A stretch of DNA of 64,000 nt from the NCBI GenBank assembly GCA_017429265.1, contig JAFRPG010000058.1, forward strand, positions 62,001 to 126,000, in the 5' to 3' direction. Position numbers and translations under genes: made by a program. Shown here one piece after another: positions 34,150 to 42,278 of this stretch (positions are counted from its first letter, which is position 1; every line of letters begins with the position of its first letter). The DNA comes from Clostridia bacterium. GTDB taxonomy: Bacteria > Bacillota > Clostridia > Christensenellales > Aristaeellaceae. Below the pieces are notes generated by a model. It was not told where the DNA came from, made no database searches, and saw nothing but the letters and a program-made list of their open reading frames with translations.

Positions 34150-34743
34150 ATGAAACTGACAGGAACCGAGGATCTCCGTGTGCAGAAGACCGTCGAGGCC
34201 ATCCGCACCGTCTTTGAGCAGATGATCTGCGAGATGGACTACCACGAGATAACGGTGAAGGAGCTGTGCGAGCGGGCGAAGATCAACAAGAAGACCTTCT
34301 ACCGCTATTATCCCACCCTGGACGACCTGCTGCTGGAGCTGCAGACCGAGATGTCGTCGGAGTACATCGAGCTGATCTCCCGCTACCGCCTGCCGGAGGA
34401 GATGGACAAGGTCAACGAGGCCTTCTTCCGCTACTCTGTCCGCAAGGGCGAGGTCTACGAAAAGATCACCTGCGCGTCCGGCTACGTTCCCATCCGCAAC
34501 ACGATGATCGACCGGGTGAACGCGGCCACCTGGCACAGGAGCGCCTGGTTCAACAACATCCCGGAATGGCAGCGGCACCTGCTGATCGTCTATGTGCAGT
34601 ATACCATTGTTGAGATGTACAAGCAGTGGGTGGCGGACGGCAAAAAGGCCTCCGTGGAGGAGGTCATCGCCATGAGCAACCGGCTGATCTGCACGGGGCT
34701 CGACGGGTTCAGGAATCCAAGCATTGCAGTGATGCGGGGCTGA
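34150..34743 (+). CDS. TetR/AcrR-family regulator
   Basis: A 197-residue regulator. The N-terminal HTH includes MDYHEITVKELCERAKINKKTFYRYYPTLDDLL, the standard TetR pattern, and the C-terminal ligand domain resembles the TetR_C_7/DhaS-like group. The start is the ATG after CGGAGG; the in-frame ATG at 34057 sits on the promoter. It probably represses the divergent aldo/keto reductase gene and itself. Confidence 0.85.
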   Translation: MKLTGTEDLRVQKTVEAIRTVFEQMICEMDYHEITVKELCERAKINKKTFYRYYPTLDDLLLELQTEMSSEYIELISRYRLPEEMDKVNEAFFRYSVRKGEVYEKITCASGYVPIRNTMIDRVNAATWHRSAWFNNIPEWQRHLLIVYVQYTIVEMYKQWVADGKKASVEEVIAMSNRLICTGLDGFRNPSIAVMRG

Positions 34744-34808
34744 ATCGCAGGATTATGCACATCAACCATATCCGTCCCGCTTTTCTTTGGCAGCTGCCAC
34801 CTTTTTAT

Positions 34809-34906
34809 GGTTCTTCACGTTTAGTTAGGGAAATTCCGTTGGTGAGGGAATGCGCTCCGCAGAGCGCGAACCCCCATATGCTTACCCTAACTTTCCGTGA
34901 AGAACC
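34809..34906. repeat. REP-like foldback element, short copy
   Basis: Perfect 11-bp ends GGTTCTTCACG/CGTGAAGAACC, a second stem AGTTAGGG/CCCTAACT, and a central hairpin GCGCTC-CGCA-GAGCGC. Followed by GTTTTTTCG, so it can also act as a terminator for the TetR gene. Related to the copy at 32333. Confidence 0.8.
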
Positions 34907-34909
34907 CGT

Positions 34910-34972
34910 TTTTTCGTGATTTTCGCCTGCTTTGTTTTGGTTCGCAGAAAAAGTGTACTCAAAGTGTACTCA
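34910..34972. repeat. 63-bp repeat, copy 1
   Basis: Aligns without gaps to 36811-36873, with about six differences. It contains the tandem AAGTGTACTC AAAGTGTACTC. It lies just downstream of the minus-strand gene ending at 34984. Confidence 0.8.
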
Positions 34973-34983
34973 CGTCAGCTGTG

Positions 34984-35640
34984 TCATGGGGCTTGTCTCT
35001 CTTTGGTCTTTCTCCTCACAGTTTTGATGATATGTGCAGGTATGAGAATCAGACACCCGAGTAACAGTACGATCACAAGAATAAGCGGCAGGATGATTTC
35101 TGCGACGGACTGTCCTATACATGGAATCGGGACAGGAAGAATGTCCCACTCAACGATCCAACCGTCTCCGGTGATTTTTGCAGGAATTGCATAGCCGCTG
35201 CCAATTTCATGAATTCGGATACGCGATTCCTCCTCGGGGGACATATGATTGTATTTTTCTTCATTCCATACAGCGATTTCCCACATGACATGCCAGACAG
35301 AATCCGAAGCAGCGATGTTTCCTCCCACGCGACGTCGATTGGAGTCAAACTCAATCCAATCCGTCAACCCCCAAATATCATCATCGCTCAATTGTCCATT
35401 GTACCATATGTCCTTTGAGGGGTTGTACCATGCAAAGCCGCAGATCAGCGTATGACCGTCCTTGACGTACCATCGCAAATTCCCGTTATAGCTGTCACTT
35501 CCGGCACAGCTTCCCCAGATGGCTTCCACTTGCTCCAAGGACATACCTGAATGAACCTCTGGGATGGTTTCAGCCTCTGCCCACGCACCCAGCGGCACCA
35601 GGCACAGGATCATCACCCAAACCAGCATCAGGCGTTTCAT
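34984..35640 (-). CDS. Exported, membrane-anchored protein with SmpA/BLIP-like segment
   Basis: About 218 residues. The signal peptide MKRLMLVWVMILCLVPLGAW is followed by a lumenal domain with VHSGMSLEQVEAIWGS (pattern of the SmpA/BLIP fold), and a C-terminal membrane anchor (IILPLILVIVLLLGCLILI) with a basic tail, KTVRRKTKER. Type I topology is likely. The start is the second ATG, eight bases after GGGGGAG. Its signal-peptide DNA is nearly identical to that of the gene at 36223. Function unknown. Confidence 0.7.
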   Translation of the reverse strand: MKRLMLVWVMILCLVPLGAWAEAETIPEVHSGMSLEQVEAIWGSCAGSDSYNGNLRWYVKDGHTLICGFAWYNPSKDIWYNGQLSDDDIWGLTDWIEFDSNRRRVGGNIAASDSVWHVMWEIAVWNEEKYNHMSPEEESRIRIHEIGSGYAIPAKITGDGWIVEWDILPVPIPCIGQSVAEIILPLILVIVLLLGCLILIPAHIIKTVRRKTKERQAP

Positions 35641-35689
35641 GGTCATCGCTCCCCCACATACCCGTCATAGTCGTCAGGTTTATGTCTGC

Positions 35690-36226
35690 TCATCCGGTTA
35701 TGATTCCCTCTGCCTGCAGCCGTGCCACATACAGAAGTCTCAGCCATTTGGGCTGCTGATCCACTTCATCCTTCAACCGTTCCAGCCGCCGCTTCCCGAT
35801 CCGTCGGTCCACGATGGCGAACATCCGGATGATCGGGTTTTCGCTGGCGATGGACTGGACGATGGGCTGGTTTCGGTAGGCTTGGAGGGCATCGCTGAAT
35901 TCCCAGTCAGTATATTCCTCTCTTGTGGTGAAGGGAACACAGCAAACATTGTCAATGTATCGAATCTCAAACCCCTGCTCAGTCAGCTTCTTCCAGGCGT
36001 ATGCGGCACCGAACTTCTTTGCCGGCTGGCCATTCAGAAGTACCGTGAAAACAGCGCTTAACCCTCCAAAGGCCGGATACCAGGTGAAATCATATGAAAC
36101 ACGCCCCCGCAGGGCCTCGCAGAGCATGTCCTTCTCCAGGTACTTCTTCATCCCCTTCCAGGAGCCTTCTGCCAGGCCTTTGCTGCCGTTATGCTTTGAG
36201 CCGTTGGGATTGATGGATTCTGTCAT
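35690..36226 (-). CDS. SF0329-like cytoplasmic protein
   Basis: A 178-residue protein. SWKGMKKYLEKDMLCEALRGRVSYDFTWYP resembles the 'W..lkk.l...L...l.gRV.y..t.y' start of the SF0329 family of small uncharacterised proteins; the C-terminal IGKRRLERLKDEVDQQPKWLRLLYVARLQAEGI also fits. Its ATG overlaps the stop of the upstream exported-protein gene (ATGA), indicating translational coupling. The start follows GGAGGAG. Confidence 0.6.
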   Translation of the reverse strand: MTESINPNGSKHNGSKGLAEGSWKGMKKYLEKDMLCEALRGRVSYDFTWYPAFGGLSAVFTVLLNGQPAKKFGAAYAWKKLTEQGFEIRYIDNVCCVPFTTREEYTDWEFSDALQAYRNQPIVQSIASENPIIRMFAIVDRRIGKRRLERLKDEVDQQPKWLRLLYVARLQAEGIITG

Positions 36227-36696
36227 TCTGCACGCTCCTCCAATCCGTTCAATCTGTCCGATTGACGTGGTCGAATATAACCGCCGCCGCCCTCGCCAAT
36301 GGTGAGAGAGAACGACCATGGAATTTCAGAGATTCGTTCCCCGCCGTTCACCGTGAGACCTTCCAACTCAAGATGGATCCCATAAATATTTTCTCCAACC
36401 TGAAGCACAAGTTGCGGATGGCTCCAGATCTCCTGCTTTTGTAATTCGGTAGCTTTATTCAACTGCCATGTGGTTTCATAGGAGGTCGAGTCGTAACGGA
36501 ACACCGTCACGGTGCCATCATCCCTGAAGCAAAATCCTTCCGGTCCACCGCCGGCCCAGATTTCCCAATACCCGGGCAGAATGTGTGATAGAATGAATTC
36601 CTCGGCCGCTGCAGGCACAAGGCTATCCCCGGATGCGAGGCTGACCAGCGGCACCAGGCACAGCATCATCACCCAAACCAGCATCAGGCGTTTCAT
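36223..36696 (-). CDS. Exported protein of unknown function
   Basis: A 157-residue protein: signal peptide MKRLMLVWVMMLCLVPLVSL, then a beta-rich domain (LPGYWEIWAGGGPEGFCFRDDGTVTVFRY) resembling lipocalin-like 'GtW...dG.v' domains. The first 60 bases of coding DNA are almost identical to those of the gene at 34984, while the rest is unrelated. It ends in a 4-bp overlap with the next gene. Confidence 0.65.
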   Translation of the reverse strand: MKRLMLVWVMMLCLVPLVSLASGDSLVPAAAEEFILSHILPGYWEIWAGGGPEGFCFRDDGTVTVFRYDSTSYETTWQLNKATELQKQEIWSHPQLVLQVGENIYGIHLELEGLTVNGGERISEIPWSFSLTIGEGGGGYIRPRQSDRLNGLEERAE

Positions 36697-36810
36697 GGTC
36701 ATCGCTCCTGTTCCCACAGATCAACACACGCGGACTTGCAGGCAATTCGGAATCGAGGCCCATAGCCAAAACCCATTTGAAAATTGCGACATCACTTGCT
36801 TTAGGCGTGG

Positions 36811-36873
36811 TTTTTCGCGTTTTTTGCCTGTTTTGTTTTGGCTCGCAGAAAAAGTGTACTCAAAGTGTACTCA
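36811..36873. repeat. 63-bp repeat, copy 2
   Basis: Second copy of the element at 34910, again in a short spacer. Both copies have the same orientation and the same AGTGTACTC tandem at one end. Confidence 0.8.
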
Positions 36874-36926
36874 AGAACGGATAGCGCTGTCGCTATCTCC
36901 TCCTGCCATCATGCAAGATCAGTCCA

Positions 36927-37607
36927 TCAGAATGGGCCAAGTATCGAATAGATCCTCTCCGCCAGTTCATACGGCCCATAGACCATCGCCACATACTGAC
37001 CGTAAACAGTTATCTGGAGCAACTGATGAGGACAGTGCTCCTGTTCAAGCACTTGATCCATAAAACTGAAGAATTCTTCATTGACCCAATCACCGTAGCT
37101 GACGAGTTCTATGCTGTAAGGGTGCCCGTTGCACTGGAACGAGACGGTTCTCTTTCCGTCCGTCAACCTTCCGATCTCATTCGGGACCATCTCGACTGTC
37201 ATGCCGGAGAGGTCCTCCTCAATGCCCGTGATTCTGATATCTGGCACAATGGCAGCTATGCCGGTCAGGATGTTTGTGTACATGCGATCAATTGAAACCA
37301 CTTCGGCGTCAATGATATACACGTCGTGGGAGAAGGGTTCCCATTCATCGGTTAGATTATCGTACTTTCCCAGCCCAAGCAGAAAAAGCAGCGAAGCAGT
37401 ATCCAGTTCTCGGATATCGGTGCCCGGTTTGAGCTGCATTTCGGCCTCTCTCAGTATTTCATCATCCAGGGAAAAGCCCCAGTTGCGCAGGGTCTCAATC
37501 GCAGGACTTGTCATGGTGTATTCCTCCTCGGCCTCGCTATGCAGACAGGGAAGGCAGCACAAGCAAAGCACAGCTGCCAAAAACGCCGACACCCATCGTA
37601 TCTTCAT
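36927..37607 (-). CDS. Secreted protein of an unknown family (copy B)
   Basis: A 226-residue close relative of the gene at 9674: same length, signal peptide (MKIRWVSAFLAAVLCLCCLP), and conserved blocks TSPAIETLRNWGF, YIIDAE, SIDRMYTNILTGI, GRLTDGKRTVSFQ and CNGHPYSIELVSYGDWVNEEF. Cys in CNGHPYS and in EHCPHQ are conserved and might pair. It is followed by scarred DNA containing a third partial copy. No function is assignable. Confidence 0.8.
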   Translation of the reverse strand: MKIRWVSAFLAAVLCLCCLPCLHSEAEEEYTMTSPAIETLRNWGFSLDDEILREAEMQLKPGTDIRELDTASLLFLLGLGKYDNLTDEWEPFSHDVYIIDAEVVSIDRMYTNILTGIAAIVPDIRITGIEEDLSGMTVEMVPNEIGRLTDGKRTVSFQCNGHPYSIELVSYGDWVNEEFFSFMDQVLEQEHCPHQLLQITVYGQYVAMVYGPYELAERIYSILGPF

Positions 37608-37644
37608 GAATCATTGTTCCTCCCACACCTCAGTCTCGCTGCGC

Positions 37645-38058
37645 TCAATAGGTCCTTCCCACAAAGAGCGTGGCCAGGTCGCTGCTCTGCAGGAAGGCGT
37701 TTGAACCGGTCACCCAGATGTTATATTTCTCCTTCGCGTGCAGGCTGTTGATGGCCTTTTCGAAGGAAGGACACATCTGTACCTCATCGATCAGCGCATA
37801 ATTGTTCTTCCCCGGCTGATACCGCGCCTCGATATACTGCTCCAGCGCGTGGTACTCCAGCAGGCCCTCAAACTCCGTCAGGTTGAAGTTGATATGGATC
37901 ATGTTTGCGCCGGCATCCGCCTGTTTCAGCCGCTCCGAAAACGCTTCCATCAGTTTTGATTTGCCTGACCGCCTGACACCGGTGATTACTTTGATGTCCG
38001 GCGTCAGCGCCAGCGTTGCCATTTCCTCGAGATACGCAGAGCGAACGATCAGTTTCAA
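37645..38058 (-). pseudogene. Truncated DUF4143-type AAA ATPase
   Basis: The N-terminal 137 residues of a roughly 400-residue AAA ATPase: Walker A GVRRSGKS, Walker B YALIDEVQ and sensor WVTGSNAFL. The frame ends at ATLFVGRTY, exactly where the family continues with its conserved 'yei.v.PfsF' segment, so the DUF4143 C-terminal half is lost. Translation would start at TTG, seven bases after GGAGGG. Confidence 0.75.
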
Positions 38059-38216
38059 GACGCAGCCCTCCTCTCCGGATGGCCTCATTATACAACGGCT
38101 ATTCCCCAAAATCAAAGAAATTTGAAAAATTGGGGAATAGCCGCGGTTTGTATTGTCTCGTTTGCTGTCATTTCTCTTGCCGCACCACAGTCACGCCGGG
38201 GGCGGTTTTTGTCATC

Positions 38217-38255
38217 TTAATTCTCAATCTCATCCGGGTCGGTTGTGACAATCAT
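38217..38255 (-). other. Possible 12-codon leader ORF
   Basis: An excellent ribosome site (TTGGAGGTG) precedes ATG and the frame MIVTTDPDEIEN with a stop. It may be a leader or the stump of a lost gene. It is too short for a firm call. Confidence 0.3.
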
Positions 38256-38356
38256 GATTTTCACCTCCAATTGGCATGATGCGCCTTTCGAGGAGAAAAA
38301 CAAAAGAACTCGGAGAGATGGTTCGACCTCGCTGGTCATCGATCTTCACACATTTA

Positions 38357-38791
38357 TCAGAATCCCCACGGCGGCTGTGCAATGACCCTCTGCAGCTGCT
38401 CAAAACGAGCTTCGTCTCCGTAGAACAGAATCAGTCCCTGTCCGCCGTCTGAAAAAGCGCAAAGTTGGCCATCATAGCCTTCTGCAGTCAGCACTTCATT
38501 GATCCAGTCGATGGCTGCTGTATCAAACCAGTCCCCATAAAATGCCAGCTGCCGCTCATAGATATGGCCATTCAGGGCAAATCGAACAGTGGTGGTGCCC
38601 TCTGCACCTCCTGCCAGCAGTCCCTTCGCTGCGATCTCCGCTTCGCTCCATTCGTCGATGACCTCTGTCACATCCGTACACTCAAAATCTGGCACAATGG
38701 ACGAAACGCCCTGCAGGAAAAGCGCATACATGTGGCTGATGTCAAAAACCTCAGCATCAAAGGCATAGACATAGGAGGATGTGGCAGTCCA
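38357..38791 (-). pseudogene. C-terminal remnant of the unknown secreted family (copy C)
   Basis: About 145 codons align with the last two thirds of copies A and B: WTATSSYVYAFDAE versus WEPVSHDVYLIDAE, then MYALFLQGVSSIVPDF, VRFALNGHIYERQL and AFYGDWFDTAAIDWINEVL. The N-terminal third with the signal peptide is missing. The homology begins exactly where a serine-recombinase fragment in another frame ends, so the junction is a recombination scar. Confidence 0.7.
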
Positions 38792-38912
38792 GATACCGGT
38801 AGTACTTCTTCTGAAGCTCAAAGGAGCTGGTCTGTCGGATGTCATCTGTAGATACTCTGGCATAGACGGCTACTCGTTGGTGCTCGTCACTCTTGAAGTG
38901 ATCTGTGGAGAC
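38790..38912 (-). pseudogene. Serine recombinase N-terminal remnant
   Basis: About 41 codons read ...HQRVAVYARVSTDD then IRQTSSFELQKKYYR, the start of large serine recombinases (RVA.YARVSTD..QtsSfe.Q..yY), including the catalytic Ser. Nothing of the rest remains. It indicates that a transposon or conjugative element once sat here. Confidence 0.75.
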
Positions 38913-39055
38913 GGTTTCGGGATAGTGTATGAAGAGTGCGCGAGAGACAAGCTCGACGACCGCACGACAACCTGCCGGGAACGGCAAGGTGCCAAAGCTT
39001 GACCGATAGGACGATGGCTGAAACGGCAGTCCTGTCGGAACAATGGGACTGTTTT

Positions 39056-39090
39056 TGTCGCTCTTCCGGCAAACGAGAGGAGCGACATTT
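39056..39090 (+). terminator. Hairpin before the amidohydrolase gene
   Basis: TGTCGCTC and GAGCGACA form an 8-bp stem followed by TTTT. It overlaps the ribosome site GAGGAG of the next gene, so it may instead modulate translation. Confidence 0.45.
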
Positions 39091-39128
39091 TATGAAAAAA
39101 AGATTACCGCAAGACCGGAATCCTGATC

Positions 39129-40139
39129 GTGGCCTATGATACTGCGGACGAGTGGGCGAGGGCCCTCCGGGCGCTGGAGCGGTTCGGCATCCCGGTTTCC
39201 GATGCGATCCGGGATCGTGTACCGATCCGGTACTATCCCGAAACCACCAGCCTGATCCACGCCGACTGCCGCGCGAAACGCCTGGTGGACTGCCCGCGGC
39301 CCTTCATCTGCGCGGCAATGGTCAGCGGCGGCGCTCGGTTGTACACAGTCCCAGAGCCGGAGCAGATGGCGGAAAAGGGCTACCGGAGGCTTCCAAGGTT
39401 CCCTGTCTTCCATGTGCCGCATGACGGCCGGGATTTCCCGGAGGAACTGAAGGCTGACGTGACGATTCCTGAGCCGGATTTCATGGCGTATCACGAGGCC
39501 ATGCGGGACTGGGACGTGCGGCGGCTCATTCCGCGCGCGTACACCGGGGACATGCGGCAAGTCTTCGGCGTCAGCCGCCTGCTGTGCGACGTGGAGCGGC
39601 TGATCGGCCCGGAGGAGGTCATGGAGCGGTACGGCATGGGCTTCTGTTATGAGAAGGCTTATGACGGCACGGTCATCAAGCGGGTGACAGAGGCGACGAG
39701 AGCCGCCTCGCGCCGATATTACGATGAGCACCACGCCGCCGTCAATCATCTGTGCGAGCGGCATCCGCGCATGATTTTCTTCGACATGCACAGCTATCAC
39801 GACGCGATCCTGCCGCCCTTTGCGCGGGCACACGGAAAGCCGACTCCCGACCTGTGCATCGGCACCGACCCGCGCTTCACGCCGCCCGCGCTGACAGCCA
39901 TCATCCGGCGGCGCTTCGGGGAAGCCGGGTTTACCTTGGCGGAGAACGAGCCCTACGGCGGGCTCTACATCCCTGAGTCCGTGACGGACGGGAGCGTCGG
40001 CTACGACTTCATCGGTGTCATGCTGGAATTCCACCGCCGGACATACTGCGACGGCAGCGGTCAGACCGATCAGCGGAAAACCGAAAAGATCCGGCAGATC
40101 ATCAAAACCGTGATGGCGGACTGTGCCGATCTGCCCTGA
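39129..40139 (+). CDS. N-formylglutamate amidohydrolase-like enzyme
   Basis: A 336-residue protein with the FGase fold: FHVPHDGRDFP (metal His), FFDMHSYHD and ENEPYGGLYIPES are its conserved blocks. Known members cleave formyl-Glu or related N-acyl amino acids. GTG at 39129 has no ribosome site. A good site (GAGAGGAG) precedes ATG at 39092, which is followed by seven A's and reads out of frame; with six A's it would give MKKDYRKTGILIVAYDTAD in frame. The real start is thus probably 39092 with a one-base frameshift, slippage or sequencing error. Confidence 0.75.
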   Translation: MAYDTADEWARALRALERFGIPVSDAIRDRVPIRYYPETTSLIHADCRAKRLVDCPRPFICAAMVSGGARLYTVPEPEQMAEKGYRRLPRFPVFHVPHDGRDFPEELKADVTIPEPDFMAYHEAMRDWDVRRLIPRAYTGDMRQVFGVSRLLCDVERLIGPEEVMERYGMGFCYEKAYDGTVIKRVTEATRAASRRYYDEHHAAVNHLCERHPRMIFFDMHSYHDAILPPFARAHGKPTPDLCIGTDPRFTPPALTAIIRRRFGEAGFTLAENEPYGGLYIPESVTDGSVGYDFIGVMLEFHRRTYCDGSGQTDQRKTEKIRQIIKTVMADCADLP

Positions 40140-40272
40140 CCTTGCAGGAAATCCGTGGAGCGTGTCGAAACTCAAGTTCAGCTTGAGCGTATTAACAAAA
40201 CTTCAACCCTCTGTCGATGGGCAGGAGGCGTTGAATCTGTTATGATCAGGTTGTACGAAGGAGGTGGCCGAT

Positions 40273-41130
40273 ATGAGTATCGGAAGCAAGATCGCGGCGC
40301 TCCGCCGCCGGGAGCGCATGACCCAGGAGCAGCTGGCGGAAAAGCTGGACGTGAGCTTTCAGGCAGTGAGCGCCTGGGAGCGGGACGAGTATCTGCCGGA
40401 GACGAAAAAGCTCGTCGTCCTGGCTCGGACGCTGAACACGTCCCTGGACGCCTTGATCGACGAGACGGAACACCCCTGGGAGTTGCGGGACCCGAACTTT
40501 GACCCGGAGCATCAGTACACCTTCCTGAAGGCCCGAGCCCAGAGCCTCGGCCTGACCCAGACCCTGGCCGCCCTGCCGCTGATGCGGGAGAAGCACGACG
40601 GTCAGACCCGCAATGGGATGGTGGCCAGGGTGCCGTACCGTGTGCATCCGCTGACCCTGGCCTGCCATGCGCTGGCCATGGGGATCGGTGAGGATGACGT
40701 GCTGGCGGCCCTGCTCCTGCACGATGTGGTGGAGGACACGGACACGAAGCCGGAGGAGCTCCCGGTGAACGAGCGTGTGCGGGAAGCCGTGAAGCTTGTG
40801 TCCTACAACACCTACTATCCGCCGGAGAACCCGCACCCGTCCGATGACGAGGAGAAGGCGATCAAGCAGCGGATTAAGCCGGAATACTATGCCAACATCA
40901 AAAAGAATCCCCTCGCCGCCCTGATCAAGTGCATCGACCGCTGCAATAACCTCTCCTGCATGGCGGACGGCTTCACAAGGGAGAAGCAGGCCACCTATGT
41001 GGTGGAGACGGAGTGTTACATTCTGCCGCTGCTGGATGTGATCAAGGCCGTGCCCGAATGGAACAACGCCGCCTGGCTGCTGCGCTACAGCATCATCAGC
41101 CTGCTGGAGACCTTCAAGCGGGTGCTGTGA
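40273..41130 (+). CDS. XRE regulator fused to an HD alarmone-hydrolase-like domain
   Basis: A 285-residue protein. Residues 1-60 are a Cro/CI HTH (MTQEQLAEKLDVSFQAVSAWE). From about residue 80 comes a RelA/SpoT-type HD domain: VPYRVHPLTLACHALAMGIG, the HD pair in LLLHDVVEDT (H150, D151, E154-D155) and CIDRCNNLSCM matching the hydrolase motif 'K.aDr.hNm'. All metal-binding positions of small (p)ppGpp hydrolases appear present. The synthetase domain is absent. It suggests a DNA-binding protein that hydrolyses or senses alarmones. The start follows AAGGAGG. Confidence 0.8.
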   Translation: MSIGSKIAALRRRERMTQEQLAEKLDVSFQAVSAWERDEYLPETKKLVVLARTLNTSLDALIDETEHPWELRDPNFDPEHQYTFLKARAQSLGLTQTLAALPLMREKHDGQTRNGMVARVPYRVHPLTLACHALAMGIGEDDVLAALLLHDVVEDTDTKPEELPVNERVREAVKLVSYNTYYPPENPHPSDDEEKAIKQRIKPEYYANIKKNPLAALIKCIDRCNNLSCMADGFTREKQATYVVETECYILPLLDVIKAVPEWNNAAWLLRYSIISLLETFKRVL

Positions 41131-41171
41131 GAGAATTGTATCCATCAATGCAGGGGGGAGGAAGACGGATC

Positions 41172-41591
41172 ATGCATGAGAGAATACAAAGGGCGATTCT
41201 GCAATACGCACTGAGTGGAAAGCCGCCTGTTCTGACGCCGATCGAGCAGGAAGCCTACGACCGCAGCCGCCGGCAGGTGCTGGCGAACCCCGGCGTGGAG
41301 TTTATCATCCCCACCAGCTACCCGGACAGCGGTATCGAATTGCGTTACGCCGACACGCGGGGTGACGGGCTGACGCGGGACGAGGTGGACAAGCTGTCGG
41401 AAAAGGCCGAGGTCATCGTCGACGTGATCGAGTCCGCCGGGCTGGTCTGCGAGGACGGCCTCCTGACGGTGGCCTTCGATGACATGATGTGCGATCAAAT
41501 GGAGATGAAGGTTGTCAATCATACGCATCGCCTGATTCTTCCGAGACTTGGATGCGCAGTTCCCGGTCAGTTGGAGGAGCAGCTCTCCTAG
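41172..41591 (+). CDS. Unknown small acidic protein
   Basis: A 139-residue cytoplasmic protein that I do not recognise. It shows an N-terminal helix (MHERIQRAILQYALSG), a Pro-Leu-Thr segment (LTPIEQEAYDRSRRQVL) and an acidic middle (DTRGDGLTRDEVDKLSEKAEVIVDVIE). It starts 41 bp after the XRE-HD gene and has a good site (GGGGGAGG), so the two are likely cotranscribed and may act together. Confidence 0.65.
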   Translation: MHERIQRAILQYALSGKPPVLTPIEQEAYDRSRRQVLANPGVEFIIPTSYPDSGIELRYADTRGDGLTRDEVDKLSEKAEVIVDVIESAGLVCEDGLLTVAFDDMMCDQMEMKVVNHTHRLILPRLGCAVPGQLEEQLS

Positions 41592-41731
41592 TCGAAGTGA
41601 AAGGATCATGAATCTGAATTATAGTATATATTCTTTCAGCAAAAGCTTCCCGTCGAACGGATCTTGTAAAAGATAAGAGAAGCAATAGCTAGCATACACA
41701 TCTTCTGTTTTATGAAACAGAGAAAAAGTGC

Positions 41732-42259
41732 TCATTGTCCTGTCAGGCTTTTGTTGGCTTTTGATTGATCATTTTTGTTTGCCAACGCCATGATCAGTCT
41801 TTCCGCGCCGTTCAGCATGATACTGATTCCAATGATTGCAGGCGCAGGGATGAGGATCGTCAGCGTGCCCATTACAAGGGCAAGCATGCCAAGTGAACGG
41901 GATAAGCCGGTTGGGATCGTCAGGAGAGATGAACCATGCGTGACTTGATAAAAGGAGTATGCTGCAAGCAACAGATCGAAAGACGGCTTGCCTGTGGCGA
42001 AGAAGACCAATAGCATCAGAAGGAACCAAGCCTCTGCCAAAGTGATGCTGAGCGTAGCGCCCATTGGCTTTCCACGCTTAACAGACCGCTTCCAGACTGC
42101 GAAGTGTAATCCAGTGTTCATTGCGAACATGGAGGTCAGCGCGAAACTTTGCAGCTGCGGTGCGAAAAAGGAAACCAATCCTGCAATGACGATCAGGCCG
42201 CCGCACAGGACAGAAGCCTTCGCGGTACGTGTCATTTGTGATTCTGCGTTTTGCTTCAT
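41732..42259 (-). CDS. DUF308/HdeD-like membrane protein
   Basis: About 175 residues with six short hydrophobic segments in three hairpin-like pairs, as in HdeD/DUF308 proteins. Function in Gram-positives is unknown. It is the last gene of the leftward glycan operon, 13-19 bp after the oxidoreductase. The start is the second ATG, six bases after GCGAGG; the ATG at 42265 abuts the ribosome site. Confidence 0.7.
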   Translation of the reverse strand: MKQNAESQMTRTAKASVLCGGLIVIAGLVSFFAPQLQSFALTSMFAMNTGLHFAVWKRSVKRGKPMGATLSITLAEAWFLLMLLVFFATGKPSFDLLLAAYSFYQVTHGSSLLTIPTGLSRSLGMLALVMGTLTILIPAPAIIGISIMLNGAERLIMALANKNDQSKANKSLTGQ

Positions 42260-42278
42260 TTTCATCCTCGCTGATCCA

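Noticed and set aside
41704..41721. TCTGTTT/AAACAGA hairpin as terminator between convergent genes
   Set aside because: Short AT-rich stem with no T-run on either strand.
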